Shown in pieces: positions 24,768-35,372 of a stretch of DNA of 40,264 nucleotides (the stretch's first letter is position 1; each line of letters begins with the position of its first letter). Position numbers and translations under genes: made by a program. This stretch comes from Bacteroidaceae bacterium (GTDB taxonomy: Bacteria; Bacteroidota; Bacteroidia; Bacteroidales; Bacteroidaceae). A model generated the notes under the pieces. The model was given only the letters and a program-made list of their open reading frames with translations. It had not been told where the DNA came from and did not search any database. Where the stretch lies: positions 1 through 40,264 of the forward strand of contig JAFXGV010000039.1 in assembly GCA_017536765.1 (NCBI GenBank). Direction: 5' to 3'.

Positions 24768-27700
24768 ATGAGAAACATTTTTACTCGTTTACTGGTTGTG
24801 TCGCTGCTACTGCTGACGACGGCAACCTTGAGTGCACAAACAATTGAGAATGGTAGAGTTTACCGGTTTGTAACCCCGGGCAATAGCAATCTTGCATTAG
24901 GGTTAAATGATAGTAATCAGCCGTGTGGCGTTACCCAATTAACAGCCGATGACGCCGATTACTACAAGCAGTTGTGGTATGTCGAAGTTGTAGGTGACGT
25001 TTATAGATTGGTAAATCTATCGACTGCTAAGTATCTTGCCGGAAATACAAAGTCCTCAGTCTGGTCTTTGAATGTTGGTGTCGATGCGTGTAATTTTGAA
25101 ATTCATACATCTGGCAACAATGTAACGTTTCGCAGTATAGCACATCAAAGTGTAAATGATGCCGATTATTGCTATATGCACTCTGCGAGTACTCGTGACA
25201 ACTTAATCGTTGGATGGAATAATTCAAGCGCTGCATCTTTGTGGAGCGTAAGTGAAGTGACCATAGACGAAGCAGAACTCAAAACCGCATTAGGCTTTAT
25301 AGCACTTGAGGAGGGCGCCGTATATCGTTTCGAGAATGTAGAGAATACCGGTCGTGCTTTGTGCTCAAATGGTACAAACGATGTCCTTGCAGCTGAAATA
25401 TCTGCCGATGCTTTAACACAGCAATGGCTTGTTACAAAGCAGAATGGCAACTTTGTGTTGCGCAACCTTGTCACCGGTCGCTATCTTTGTGGACATAATA
25501 CAAGGTCGAACAGCTGGACACTTACCGAGGAACCCAACGAGTTTGCTGCTGTTAAAAACTCTTTGAGGCAATATGGGCATAGCGATACCCACGCATTTAT
25601 GCACAAAGACGGTAGCAATAATATCGTTAGCTGGACTGTTGATGGTAGTACAGGCAGCCAATGGACTGCTGTGAGAATAGACTACCCCGCCGAGGATTTG
25701 AAAGCGATTCTCGACGCACACCCCACCGTGGCCGAGGTAGCTGCTTGGGCAACTAATTTCCGTTCTTTCTTTAATGATGATGCTTGTACCACTCCCTTTT
25801 ATGCCACATTGGAATTGGCAAAAGCCGCTGCTGAGTATAGCTTGTTGTCAGCCGATTTGCAAGCGCTTGTTGATGAAATATATACAAAAGTATTAAGTGA
25901 CAACTGGGAAGAGGATAACGCTGTCGATGAAAAAGATTCTTGGGGTAGTGAGTATGCCAAAAAGTTCCGTGTGCAGATGTATGAGCCATATAGTATTGCG
26001 GGCGACATTACATCGTGGTTGGGAATAAACGCACACGCCAATAACGACAACCCCACAGGTATATATATGCCCGAGGCCGGAACTCTTTATGTAATGGTGG
26101 AGGGTACTATAAAAGATGGTGCAAGCCTGCGCATTGTTGATGGCGGGCACAACTTGCGAGTAACCAATGCCACAAGCGGTGGATATGCGCTACAGCCTGG
26201 TTTGAACGTGATAAACTACACCGGAACAGCCGGCCAGCTATATATCTGCTACAATGTAGATACATACAACCCCGACGGAGCAACAACAGCCGAAAAATTC
26301 CCTCATAAACTATCGGAATATCCTCCCTTGAAAATTCACATCGAGGGTGGTGCCATAGCCGGTTACTACAATGCTTGTGGCGACTTCCTTGCAGGCAAAA
26401 CCTACGAGGGCATTAGCTATAACGAAGATTTGTGGAAAACCATTACCGGTGCAAGTGTCGATAACGATGCCGATTGGGAATATATGGAAACACGTGCCAA
26501 TTTGAACGTTATTCCTCTGCTTGCCCATCGTCAGATACTGCTTTTCCATCTGAACGATTACACTCACGAGGATGGTGGTGTAAGCAACGGTATGGCATAC
26601 TATCTGCCTGACCAGCTTAATGTTCCTGCCACTCCATATAATAACACAAAGGATTGGGCCGATTATGGAATGGAATGCCACCCTTCGACAGGTAAAATAA
26701 ACATTATGCTCGAGGCTTGGGACCGCATTATGTATTCCGAGCTTGCAACAATGGGCCTTGTGAGCCAATCGACAATGGCGCAGATGAATAATTTCTATCC
26801 ACGTTGGAAGAGCGACCACACGACTAAGTACGAGATGTACGACTACACAGAAGAATCTCCTATAGATAATAAAACCTATCAAGAGTTCTGTAACGGCTTG
26901 GACTACAGCGAATACTTCAATCACCACGGTGTTGCATTGGGTACCGAAAGTGGTTATATGTATGGTGGCTGGGACCACTGCGGTTATAGCATAACAACAT
27001 ATAACGGCATTGTACGGGATATGGCCAACAGCGCAGGTTCCACTTGGGGGCCTGCCCACGAGATTGGCCACCAGCACCAAGCACCGCTCACATTGAACGG
27101 TCTTACCGAGGTTACCAATAACCTCTTCTCGAACATTGCACTTTGGTACAAGGGTATGTCCACATCGCGTTACAATGGTGACAATGGTTCATTGGAGAGC
27201 GTGCTCAATGCATACAATACCGAGGGTAGCGATATTTACACAAACAATATTTGGGCCCTTACTCATTTGTACTATCGTTTGTGGCTCTACTATCACCTTG
27301 CCGGTAACAACACACAGTTCTGGCCTCGCTTGTACGAACTTTTGCGCCAGCAACCTATGCAAAAGGGCTACAACGTGTCGGGTGATGAATCTACGCTGCA
27401 TTTTTATAAACTTGCCTGCCAGGCTGCGGGCGAGGACCTCACTGAGTTCTTCCGTGCTCACGGTTACTTCTCTATAATGGACGACCGCTTGGTGGGCGAC
27501 TATAGCAACTCGGTATACGAGGTTTCGCAAGAGATGATAGACGAGGCTATTGCCGAGGTAAAAGAGATGGGCTACGAAGAGAACCTTGCCATCCTTTTTA
27601 TTAACGATGACGACGAAACTGCCAAATATGTTCAACACGATGGAACAACAGCGCGAGAGATTTATGGCGAAACCACTCCTGACTCCGACTTTGGCTCTGT

Positions 27701-30700
27701 TTCCGACTTTATCAACGGCAATGTATCTGTTGAAACAACCTACACAGCCACACTTAATAGCGATGGTACACTTACTATGAGTGGTGGTGAAGGTGGTGTT
27801 GGTTTCCTTGTGCTCAATGAAGATCGCGAAATTGTTTCATTCAGCAATAAATCTACCTTCGCAATATCCGACGAGGCTGCATACCTGCTTGCCACAGGCA
27901 AGGCTTCTGTAGTTGCAGTAGATACAGAAAGCACCACCACCGAGGCCGAGGTTGATGTAACCGCAATGCGTTTTGCACTATTGCAGGAACTTATTGAGAA
28001 TGCAATAGCTCTCACCCAGAATACCAGTGAGAGTCGCGTGGGCTTCTACAAGCCATCGGCAGTAACAAATTTGCAAGGATATGTGACAACGGCGCAGGGG
28101 GTTATCGCCAACGGCGACCTTGCCAACTTGCAGGCTGTTTACGAGTTGCTCTATGCCGAGTATAACGCAGTTGTTGCCAATGAGTACTCGCGCGTAACAT
28201 TTGTTCCCGGCAGCAAGTATGCAATTATAAACGTAAAGAGCAACGACCGTATCTTGACATACTCCGATTCTAATGTAACTACGGTTTCCGGCGATGCCGA
28301 TGACTATAGCTCTACCGATGCTAATCAATGGTACATAGAAAGAGATGGAGCCTACTATATAAAGAATGCCGGAACAAGTAAATACATACAAGATGTAACC
28401 GACCAAAACGGAGTACTATACACAGTGGGCGACAATAAGGTTAATATGAACATAAACGAGGTTGCGCTTGGCTGTTATACAATAGCCACTTCCAACGTGC
28501 CGGGTAGGTATATGAATATGGATGGTTCAAATGCGGCAAGTATTATAACTTGGGGCGATGCTTATAGCGAAAACTCACAGTGGCAATTCATTCTTTTGGA
28601 GGCTGATGACACAAATACAGCCAAGGAGGAACTCCTTGAGTTGTCAAAGAAAACGCTTGCCCTTGTAAACGAGGTAGCCACAGTAAGCTATAACGAAGGT
28701 AGCAAAATATCATTGCAATCGTCAAGCTCAACAGCCGCCAACTATATATGGTCGAACGCGGCAGTGTCGGGCAACGATGTGGATAAACTCATCGACGGCA
28801 ATAAAGGCACCTACTTCCACTCGCAATGGAACAATTCAACAGCTCCCGCCGATGGTTGGGGCCACCACATAAGCGTGGATTTGGGTACAAGCAGCACACT
28901 CACATCCTTCAAGTTCAAATTTACCACTCGTAACGCAAGCGGCCTATCAAACTACCCCAAAACCATAGAGGTTTATGGTAGCAACGTAGGTGGCGACGAT
29001 GTTGCCAATTACACAAGACTGCAAGTGGCATCGGGCTTTGCAACAGGTGCAGGTGTAGATAATGAGGCCGTTGTTATGGGCAACGGCACTGCCTACCGCT
29101 ACTTGCGTTTCCTTGTGACAGATGCCACCGGCAGCAATGGCGGCACTAACACCGGTAGCGATGGTATGGTGTTCTTCCATATGTCGGAGTTCTCTATCTA
29201 TCCCGTTACGGTATCGGCCACAGTGAAGAGCGATTACACATCGAGTGTAACCGAAGCTGCCGTGCTGGCTGCATACAACGATGCCGAGCAGGGCAAGACG
29301 GTATATAACAACACCGAAGCAACGCTTAATGACATAAATGCAAAGAAAACAGCACTTGGCGATGGTACTGCTGTCGGTTCATACACCACATTGCTTACAC
29401 AATACAACAATGTGCTGAGCAGCGTGCTCAATGCAAAGAAAGAGGAATTGCTAACATTGATAGGTGAAACAAATGATTTGATAAGTACGGTAGGTTCGGT
29501 CACTATTAATCCGCCTACTGAAAATGAGTTGTTGTTGCAGGTCGATAATGCAAGTGCTTCTTATTATCTTTCGACGAACTCGCAAGAGAGTGGTGTAAAT
29601 AGAAATATTAAGAATTTGTTAGACGGTGTAACCAATGAAGCAGATGATTATTTCCACACCAATTGGCAGACATCTGTGGGTGCCGATCATCACCTGTTGC
29701 TCGATATGGGAGATGGCAAATCTTTAGGTACATTTACTTTCGAATATACAACCCGCAATAATAGTGCAGGTATCGATGCTCCCACTTCAATTGTGGTTGA
29801 GGGTAGCAACGACAACTCTTCGTTTACTACAATTGCAACATTGACGGGCTTGCCCACAGGTCAGCACAAGACATATACATCGGAAACACTTGGTACAAAC
29901 CAGAACAAGTATCGTTATGTACGCTTTAGAGTGACCGGTGGAGCAGGCAATGTAGGTGGTTATTATTATTTTGCAATGTCGGAGTTCGACGTCACAGAAG
30001 TGACTGAAACAGAGATTACGGTTACAAATAACAGTTCTGTTGTAGAAGATGATTTGTTGATTGATACTTATCTTGCAACAACAAAATCTCAGAAGTTGCA
30101 CGATGCCGCAACAACGGTTGCCTTGCTCGATGCTGCAATAGCCGACCTTCAGGTTGCATACGACAAACTGGATGAGGCGATAAACAACACCACGGCCCTC
30201 AAAGAGTCTCTTCTTGAACTTATCAATGATACACAAGCATTGTATGATGAAATGGCTGCCGATGGTGGCACTGTAAACGACTATTACAGTACATCGGCAC
30301 TCACCGATGAGAATCTTTCCGCGGCTTCGACCGAGATAGCAGAAGCAACAGTGGTTTGCAATAACCCATCGGCTACGGTAAATGATATCAGCACTGCATA
30401 TAATGAACTTAATGAGGTATATACTATATTGGAAGGTATAAAAGCAAACGACTATTCGGGCAGCAGAGAGATAATAGGCACTGAAATTACAAATGCCGCA
30501 ACCTTGCTTGCCGAGGTTATGACTGCGGCAGAAACCCCCGGTGATGTACCCTTGCAGGCGAGTGCTGCTACCGCTCCTTATTATATATGGAGTAATAAAC
30601 CGGCCGACGATAGTAACGGAATTGAAGGAGGTCTCATAGATAAGAACGATGACGGAACAGCCAAGACAAACACATTCTTTGGAACAAACTGGAGAAATGG

Positions 30701-33700
30701 CAACGTAGAGCCATATACTCACTATCTGGAGGTGGATTTAGGCAGTGTTAAGTCTATAAAGGAGCTTCTCTTTAACTATACTACACGTGATTCTTATGCC
30801 AACCAGCGCCCCAACGGAATAAAGGTGCTTGCAAGCAACGATAAGAAGATTTATAAAGAGGTGTTCTCGGTTACAGATGGTCTCCCCACAGGTGGCACTG
30901 AAAAATGGGAATTGGAAGAACCTTTGAATTTTGTTGGTCGTTATATCCGTTTTGCTGTATCGACCGAGGTCGGATATTTCAATATGGCCGATTTTAATCT
31001 AAGCATTGCGGAAACATACACGCTTGACGAGTTCTATACAACGTCGGACATAGATGCATCACTCATTGCAGCGTTGAACGTTGCAGTGCAGCAGGCGTCT
31101 GCGGCCAAGGATTGCTTTGTCCTCGAAGATGACTACAACACTGCACTTGCCAACTTGCAAAATGCATACAATGCTCTTAATGCTTTCAAGAATGCACACG
31201 TTGCAGATGTAAACGACCTCGAAGAGCTTGCCACTACTACAGATGGCCTTGTGACCGAGATTGCAACCTTTACCGAAGAAGAAAAGGAGATTACAATGCA
31301 GTGTACCGATGAGAATAACCCATACTACCTCTATTGCAATGCCGATGGTACAGCAACAAATGGCAACGGTGATAATGTGGGTGTTGCTGCGCTGGTAGGT
31401 GATAATGCTACCAATGATACTCACTTGCACACTACATATGGTAGCAATGCACAGGACGATGACCTTGACCACTATTTGCGTCTCGATATGGGTGAGAAAG
31501 AAGCTATGGTGTCGTTTAAGTTCAGATATAGAGGCCGTGTCAATAATAACAGCAATGCTCCCAAAACTATGGTTATCGAGGGCTCCAACGACCTTAATAA
31601 TTTTGAGGAGATAGCAACGCTTACCGACTTGCCTGTAGGTGATGCAACCGTGACATATACAACACCCACTGCACTTGGCAACGGAAAGGCATATCGTTAC
31701 ATTCGCTTTATGGTTACTGCAACCAATAACGGCGCTGCAAATAACGGGCACCCCTTCTTTGTGCTGAGCCAATTTGCAGTTACAGCCTGCAAGACAATAA
31801 AGGTGAGTGACGGCTATGTGTCGCCCAACCTCCCATTGACAACACTTGTTACAGCCAATAACGAAATGGTAGAGGCCAATGCCATTGTGGACGATACCGA
31901 GCATTATTTGACAGAAACTGCATACAATGCTGCAATCGACGAATTGCAGGCTGCATATAACCAACTGCTCGAGGCAAAAGGGCTTGTGAATCTCCCTGTG
32001 AGATTGACAACTGATGCTGCAAATCCCGTATTGTATAACATATATATAAATCGCGGTAACAACAACGAACTGACAAAAGCACTTGCCTATGATGTATTAT
32101 CATCTGCTATGGTGGCTGTTGAAGATTTCACATTGGGTAGAAAGGCGCAAGGCTGGTATTTTATGAAGGGTACTGATGCCGACAGTGCCGAGGATATTTT
32201 GATATTCCCCTATTGGAATAGCGATGCTGCCAACACTACATTGCGTTTGGCTTCTAATGATATATCTTCCGGCAATAGCAAGGTGAAGGCTGTTGATGGC
32301 AGCGATGATGCTTACAAGCAGAATTGGTACATTACCTTTGTTGAAGGCCAAACAGAAACCGGATGGTCGAACTTGCAGATTCAAGACAACACCACCCTCT
32401 ATTTCAGTAATCACGGCGGTGTGTCAAAAAAGATGGGCTTCCACGACTCTGCAAGTTACGGCGGTTCAGAGTTCAAATTCGTACTTGCCGATTTCAGCAG
32501 GTCTGAGGCGTACTATCAGTTGTATAATCTGTATGCCGATTGTGGAGAGGCCAAGGTTAGTGGTACTGCAATAGGTTGCTACACCGAAAGTTCTGTTGAG
32601 GCATATAACAATGCATATAATGTAGCCGCAGATAAACTTGCTAAAGTTGAAGCTGAAGATGATGAGTATAACGAAGCCCGTATCGCTCTCGAAGAGGCTT
32701 ATAATGCGCTTACACGCAATATGCCCGTTAAAGATGGTTTTTACAAGATACGTTCTGCATTCAAAACCGAAGCCAGTGCCGATGGCTATAGCTACGATGG
32801 AGTTGTTTATGCCGATGATAAAAATGATGTTTATTGGGCAAAAGACTACGACAATACATCGGCCCGTGCAATATGGTACATTGAGCCGGTGAGCGGTGGC
32901 TATAATATAAAGAATATGCACACAGGTTGTAGTTTTACTACACTTGGTTGGGGAGGACACTCAACCCTCTCTACCACCCCCGCTACATTTACCATAGATG
33001 TACTTGATGATGCAACAGGTATTTTGAAACTTATTGCCGGCCAGCCAATGCACGCACAGGAATCAGGAAATAAAATTGTAGGTTATCCGGGTGGCTTAAA
33101 TTCTGCATCTGCTTGGGTAATAGAGGAGGTTGCAATAGATGATGTTGTTGCGAATGTTAAGTACTCCGTCACACTTGGAAACAACACCGTGGGCGAGGCA
33201 ACAGCATATTCATCGCTCTGCCTGGGTTATCCCGTGACTTTGCCTGCAGAGAGCGAAAGTGATGTTAAGGCATATATAGCAACAGATGTGAATGAAGATA
33301 ATGTAATTAATCTCGAACTTGTTGGCGGTGATGGTAAAACAATACCGGCAAATACTCCTGTTATTTTGAAGAGCGACGGCGGTGTAACATCGGTTGAAGC
33401 ATCTTACTCGGTCGATGCTGTTGCTACAGTTGATGGAGCAGACAACTTGTTGCATGGCTCGAATTATACAACATACATTAAGTGTCTCGCCGATGATGGC
33501 ATTAATAATGTATATAATGTATATATGCTCACAAGAAAGAACGGCATAATGGCTATGCGTTGGATGTACGAGAACTATCAGTATGTCGATGGCGTGTATT
33601 CAAAACATCCAAATGCTTCGAGCGATGAAGGCGGTTATGTTCAGTGCCCTGCAAACAAGGCCTATCTGAAGTTTGACGAAACTGCAACAAGCAACCTCTC

Positions 33701-33887
33701 AACCGAGTATTACTTTGGCTTCTTCGGTGGCACTACCGATATTGACAAAGTCAATACAGGGGAGGAGAACCCCTTGAACGGTACGGTTTACGACTTGCAA
33801 GGTCGCAAGATTGAAGAGGTTACTGTTCCGGGCTTCTACATAGTGAATGGTAAAAAGATGTATATTGGCTCTGAGTTGTTGAAGTAA
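24768..33887 (+). CDS. Giant secreted M60-like (mucinase-type) metallopeptidase with F5/8C and ricin-like modules
   Basis: 3039 residues from ATG 24768; the in-frame TTG at 24723 would add 15 basic residues before the signal peptide. The signal peptide is about 1-23 (RLLVVSLLLLTTATLSAQ). Two ricin-like beta-trefoils (about 24-170, 186-330) precede the peptidase, whose HEIGH zinc motif is at 764-768 and third ligand probably E781. This is the gluzincin HExxH...E of M60/enhancin proteases that cleave mucin-type O-glycoproteins. A third trefoil follows (about 1140-1280), then four F5/8C (CBM32-like) domains at about 1311-1479, 1587-1744, 1926-2081 and 2174-2341, joined by helical linkers. Two more lectin-like regions are at about 2410-2560 and 2650-2787. 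A C-terminal tail with VYDLQGRKI and FYIVNGKKMYI resembles sorting tails of Bacteroidales surface proteins. It likely degrades host mucins. Confidence 0.9.
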   Translation: MRNIFTRLLVVSLLLLTTATLSAQTIENGRVYRFVTPGNSNLALGLNDSNQPCGVTQLTADDADYYKQLWYVEVVGDVYRLVNLSTAKYLAGNTKSSVWSLNVGVDACNFEIHTSGNNVTFRSIAHQSVNDADYCYMHSASTRDNLIVGWNNSSAASLWSVSEVTIDEAELKTALGFIALEEGAVYRFENVENTGRALCSNGTNDVLAAEISADALTQQWLVTKQNGNFVLRNLVTGRYLCGHNTRSNSWTLTEEPNEFAAVKNSLRQYGHSDTHAFMHKDGSNNIVSWTVDGSTGSQWTAVRIDYPAEDLKAILDAHPTVAEVAAWATNFRSFFNDDACTTPFYATLELAKAAAEYSLLSADLQALVDEIYTKVLSDNWEEDNAVDEKDSWGSEYAKKFRVQMYEPYSIAGDITSWLGINAHANNDNPTGIYMPEAGTLYVMVEGTIKDGASLRIVDGGHNLRVTNATSGGYALQPGLNVINYTGTAGQLYICYNVDTYNPDGATTAEKFPHKLSEYPPLKIHIEGGAIAGYYNACGDFLAGKTYEGISYNEDLWKTITGASVDNDADWEYMETRANLNVIPLLAHRQILLFHLNDYTHEDGGVSNGMAYYLPDQLNVPATPYNNTKDWADYGMECHPSTGKINIMLEAWDRIMYSELATMGLVSQSTMAQMNNFYPRWKSDHTTKYEMYDYTEESPIDNKTYQEFCNGLDYSEYFNHHGVALGTESGYMYGGWDHCGYSITTYNGIVRDMANSAGSTWGPAHEIGHQHQAPLTLNGLTEVTNNLFSNIALWYKGMSTSRYNGDNGSLESVLNAYNTEGSDIYTNNIWALTHLYYRLWLYYHLAGNNTQFWPRLYELLRQQPMQKGYNVSGDESTLHFYKLACQAAGEDLTEFFRAHGYFSIMDDRLVGDYSNSVYEVSQEMIDEAIAEVKEMGYEENLAILFINDDDETAKYVQHDGTTAREIYGETTPDSDFGSVSDFINGNVSVETTYTATLNSDGTLTMSGGEGGVGFLVLNEDREIVSFSNKSTFAISDEAAYLLATGKASVVAVDTESTTTEAEVDVTAMRFALLQELIENAIALTQNTSESRVGFYKPSAVTNLQGYVTTAQGVIANGDLANLQAVYELLYAEYNAVVANEYSRVTFVPGSKYAIINVKSNDRILTYSDSNVTTVSGDADDYSSTDANQWYIERDGAYYIKNAGTSKYIQDVTDQNGVLYTVGDNKVNMNINEVALGCYTIATSNVPGRYMNMDGSNAASIITWGDAYSENSQWQFILLEADDTNTAKEELLELSKKTLALVNEVATVSYNEGSKISLQSSSSTAANYIWSNAAVSGNDVDKLIDGNKGTYFHSQWNNSTAPADGWGHHISVDLGTSSTLTSFKFKFTTRNASGLSNYPKTIEVYGSNVGGDDVANYTRLQVASGFATGAGVDNEAVVMGNGTAYRYLRFLVTDATGSNGGTNTGSDGMVFFHMSEFSIYPVTVSATVKSDYTSSVTEAAVLAAYNDAEQGKTVYNNTEATLNDINAKKTALGDGTAVGSYTTLLTQYNNVLSSVLNAKKEELLTLIGETNDLISTVGSVTINPPTENELLLQVDNASASYYLSTNSQESGVNRNIKNLLDGVTNEADDYFHTNWQTSVGADHHLLLDMGDGKSLGTFTFEYTTRNNSAGIDAPTSIVVEGSNDNSSFTTIATLTGLPTGQHKTYTSETLGTNQNKYRYVRFRVTGGAGNVGGYYYFAMSEFDVTEVTETEITVTNNSSVVEDDLLIDTYLATTKSQKLHDAATTVALLDAAIADLQVAYDKLDEAINNTTALKESLLELINDTQALYDEMAADGGTVNDYYSTSALTDENLSAASTEIAEATVVCNNPSATVNDISTAYNELNEVYTILEGIKANDYSGSREIIGTEITNAATLLAEVMTAAETPGDVPLQASAATAPYYIWSNKPADDSNGIEGGLIDKNDDGTAKTNTFFGTNWRNGNVEPYTHYLEVDLGSVKSIKELLFNYTTRDSYANQRPNGIKVLASNDKKIYKEVFSVTDGLPTGGTEKWELEEPLNFVGRYIRFAVSTEVGYFNMADFNLSIAETYTLDEFYTTSDIDASLIAALNVAVQQASAAKDCFVLEDDYNTALANLQNAYNALNAFKNAHVADVNDLEELATTTDGLVTEIATFTEEEKEITMQCTDENNPYYLYCNADGTATNGNGDNVGVAALVGDNATNDTHLHTTYGSNAQDDDLDHYLRLDMGEKEAMVSFKFRYRGRVNNNSNAPKTMVIEGSNDLNNFEEIATLTDLPVGDATVTYTTPTALGNGKAYRYIRFMVTATNNGAANNGHPFFVLSQFAVTACKTIKVSDGYVSPNLPLTTLVTANNEMVEANAIVDDTEHYLTETAYNAAIDELQAAYNQLLEAKGLVNLPVRLTTDAANPVLYNIYINRGNNNELTKALAYDVLSSAMVAVEDFTLGRKAQGWYFMKGTDADSAEDILIFPYWNSDAANTTLRLASNDISSGNSKVKAVDGSDDAYKQNWYITFVEGQTETGWSNLQIQDNTTLYFSNHGGVSKKMGFHDSASYGGSEFKFVLADFSRSEAYYQLYNLYADCGEAKVSGTAIGCYTESSVEAYNNAYNVAADKLAKVEAEDDEYNEARIALEEAYNALTRNMPVKDGFYKIRSAFKTEASADGYSYDGVVYADDKNDVYWAKDYDNTSARAIWYIEPVSGGYNIKNMHTGCSFTTLGWGGHSTLSTTPATFTIDVLDDATGILKLIAGQPMHAQESGNKIVGYPGGLNSASAWVIEEVAIDDVVANVKYSVTLGNNTVGEATAYSSLCLGYPVTLPAESESDVKAYIATDVNEDNVINLELVGGDGKTIPANTPVILKSDGGVTSVEASYSVDAVATVDGADNLLHGSNYTTYIKCLADDGINNVYNVYMLTRKNGIMAMRWMYENYQYVDGVYSKHPNASSDEGGYVQCPANKAYLKFDETATSNLSTEYYFGFFGGTTDIDKVNTGEENPLNGTVYDLQGRKIEEVTVPGFYIVNGKKMYIGSELLK

Positions 33888-33896
33888 TGTAAAATT

Positions 33897-33918
33897 CCCA
33901 AGCCCTTTTGGGCTTGGG
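33897..33918 (+). terminator. Hairpin after the M60 gene, without T tract
   Basis: CCCAAGCCC-TTTT-GGGCTTGGG, a perfect 9-bp stem 9 nt after the stop. It is followed by GGTATATAATAA and not by a T run, so it may protect the 3' end or only partly terminate, letting some transcription reach the small gene at 33942. Confidence 0.5.
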
Positions 33919-33941
33919 GGTATATAATAAATAATATTAAG

Positions 33942-34124
33942 ATGAAAAAGATAGATTACACAAGTCCTGTTACCGAGTTTGTGGCGTTAAATCCCATATA
34001 TGAGATTATGGATTTAAATCTTACCGGATCAAAATATGGCAGTGGAGGCCCTGGTGAAGAGGGAATCTTTGTAAATAAGGATGAGCACGGTGGCTCCTGG
34101 GAAGGAATCTGGGAGGCCGAGTGA
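33942..34124 (+). CDS. Small 60-residue protein downstream of the M60 gene, function unknown
   Basis: 60 residues: MKKIDYTSPVTEFVALNP, then EIMDLNLTGS, a Gly-rich stretch KYGSGGPGEEG, and an acidic Trp-containing end (GGSWEGIWEAE). There is no signal peptide, membrane helix or cysteine. The layout (K-rich start, Y-x-x-P, hydrophobic L/M-S segment, Gly turn, acidic Trp tail) resembles small unannotated Bacteroidales proteins I have seen near large exported proteins; that comparison is from memory. It lies between the M60 gene and a strong terminator, so it is probably co-transcribed. I cannot assign a function. Confidence 0.65.
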   Translation: MKKIDYTSPVTEFVALNPIYEIMDLNLTGSKYGSGGPGEEGIFVNKDEHGGSWEGIWEAE

Positions 34125-34148
34125 TTTTGGGTAAATAGTGTTTATAGC

Positions 34149-34191
34149 ATCATCGGCAGCAAGGAACCCCTTGCTGCCGATGATGTGTTTT
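34149..34191 (+). terminator. Intrinsic terminator of the M60 transcription unit
   Basis: A perfect 16-bp stem (ATCATCGGCAGCAAGG, 34149-34164, with 34169-34184), loop AACC, then GTGTTTT. It lies between convergent genes, 24 nt after the small gene. Confidence 0.85.
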
Positions 34192-34217
34192 GTCTATTGT
34201 TCTTTACGTGTTTGTGG

Positions 34218-35372
34218 TTAAATCTCCTCTGTAGCCTTCATATAGTTGATGAGCGGGTTGGCATACATCTCTAATATTTTGGTGCGCAGGAAGGCTTCGT
34301 CTTTGTCGGGGAGGTCCACTTTGCTTATGCGGTCGGCCATATATGCATCTAACTTGGCGGCCTCTTCGGCGGTGTATTTGCTTGCAAAGCGGGTGTCGCC
34401 TGTGAGCTGCTCGTAATAGTAGTAGTTGATGGGCCAGAAGCGGTAGTTGCTGTGTATGTGCTTGTCTATGATGCGTGCCACGGCGCTTGTTATCTCGTTC
34501 TTGCCCAGTGTGCGGTCTATTTGGTCTATCTCGTCGTTTATGCACTCTGCAACGTGGTAGTGAATGGCTCCCTTGTAACCCATAAGGCCCTGCTGCATAT
34601 TGGCAAGGTCGTCGAAGGGCGATTTCTTGTGCTCGGGGTTGTCGCGCTTCTGCTGGAACTCCTTTGCCTTCAAATAGTCGCAGGGGTCATACTCATATGA
34701 TATTGCGGTGGGGGCTATGTTCAATTCCTTGAGTGCATCTACCATATTGCCGCTTGTGTACATTGTGAGCATCTTGATGAGGCCCTCCTGGGTGCGGTCG
34801 TTGCTGTCCTTGGCACGGCCTTCGCGCTGCGCCAGCCATATTGGTTGCTTGCGTTCGGCTATGGTGTGGTGCATATACGACGACAGGCGCTTCGACGATG
34901 CCAACATCTCGCGTATGGATGCCGAGCGCTGCACTATGAAACTGCGGTTTACCCTCACAAGTTTCTTTATCCAGGGGCGTATGAGCAGGTTGTCGCCTAT
35001 GGCTATCTCCACCGTGTTGCCTATGTGCTCCACAAACAGAACGCACAGGAAGGCGGAATCCAAGATTATGTCTCGGTGGTTGGATATGCATAGGGCGTTG
35101 TGCAGGCTCTCCTTGTTTTCGTAGCTCATTGTGATGCCACTGCTCAGCTTGGCAAGCAGCCCTTTTAGGAAGGGGGCAACAAGTGCCTTTTGAAAATCGA
35201 GATTGGTCTTTGAGGCACGCATAGCGCCGGCTATCTGTTCGAATGGTGTGCCGGGGAAAGCGTATCCCATTGCGGCTTGGAATTCGGGGTCGGCAATGAG
35301 TTCTTCAAATACTTGGGGGAGTTCCTCGGGCACATACGGACGAATCTCGTCATATTCTGCAGGTATATTCAT
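34218..35372 (-). CDS. Lysophospholipid / glycerolipid acyltransferase (PlsC-like)
   Basis: 384 residues from ATG 35372. The frame is open upstream to 35504, but the extra part is not conserved-looking and covers the promoter side. The acyltransferase motif I is SNHRDIILD (H99, D105) and a later WLAQREGRAKDSND is motif III, the glycerol-phosphate binding block. FLCVLFVEHIGNTVEIAIGDNLL and RPWIKKLVRVNRSFIV fit between them. The family transfers acyl chains to lysophosphatidic acid or related lipids at the inner membrane; the exact acceptor is not clear. The length (usual PlsC is about 240) reflects a long C-terminal domain seen in Bacteroidales homologues. It stands alone and converges on the M60 unit. 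Confidence 0.82.
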   Translation of the reverse strand: MNIPAEYDEIRPYVPEELPQVFEELIADPEFQAAMGYAFPGTPFEQIAGAMRASKTNLDFQKALVAPFLKGLLAKLSSGITMSYENKESLHNALCISNHRDIILDSAFLCVLFVEHIGNTVEIAIGDNLLIRPWIKKLVRVNRSFIVQRSASIREMLASSKRLSSYMHHTIAERKQPIWLAQREGRAKDSNDRTQEGLIKMLTMYTSGNMVDALKELNIAPTAISYEYDPCDYLKAKEFQQKRDNPEHKKSPFDDLANMQQGLMGYKGAIHYHVAECINDEIDQIDRTLGKNEITSAVARIIDKHIHSNYRFWPINYYYYEQLTGDTRFASKYTAEEAAKLDAYMADRISKVDLPDKDEAFLRTKILEMYANPLINYMKATEEI

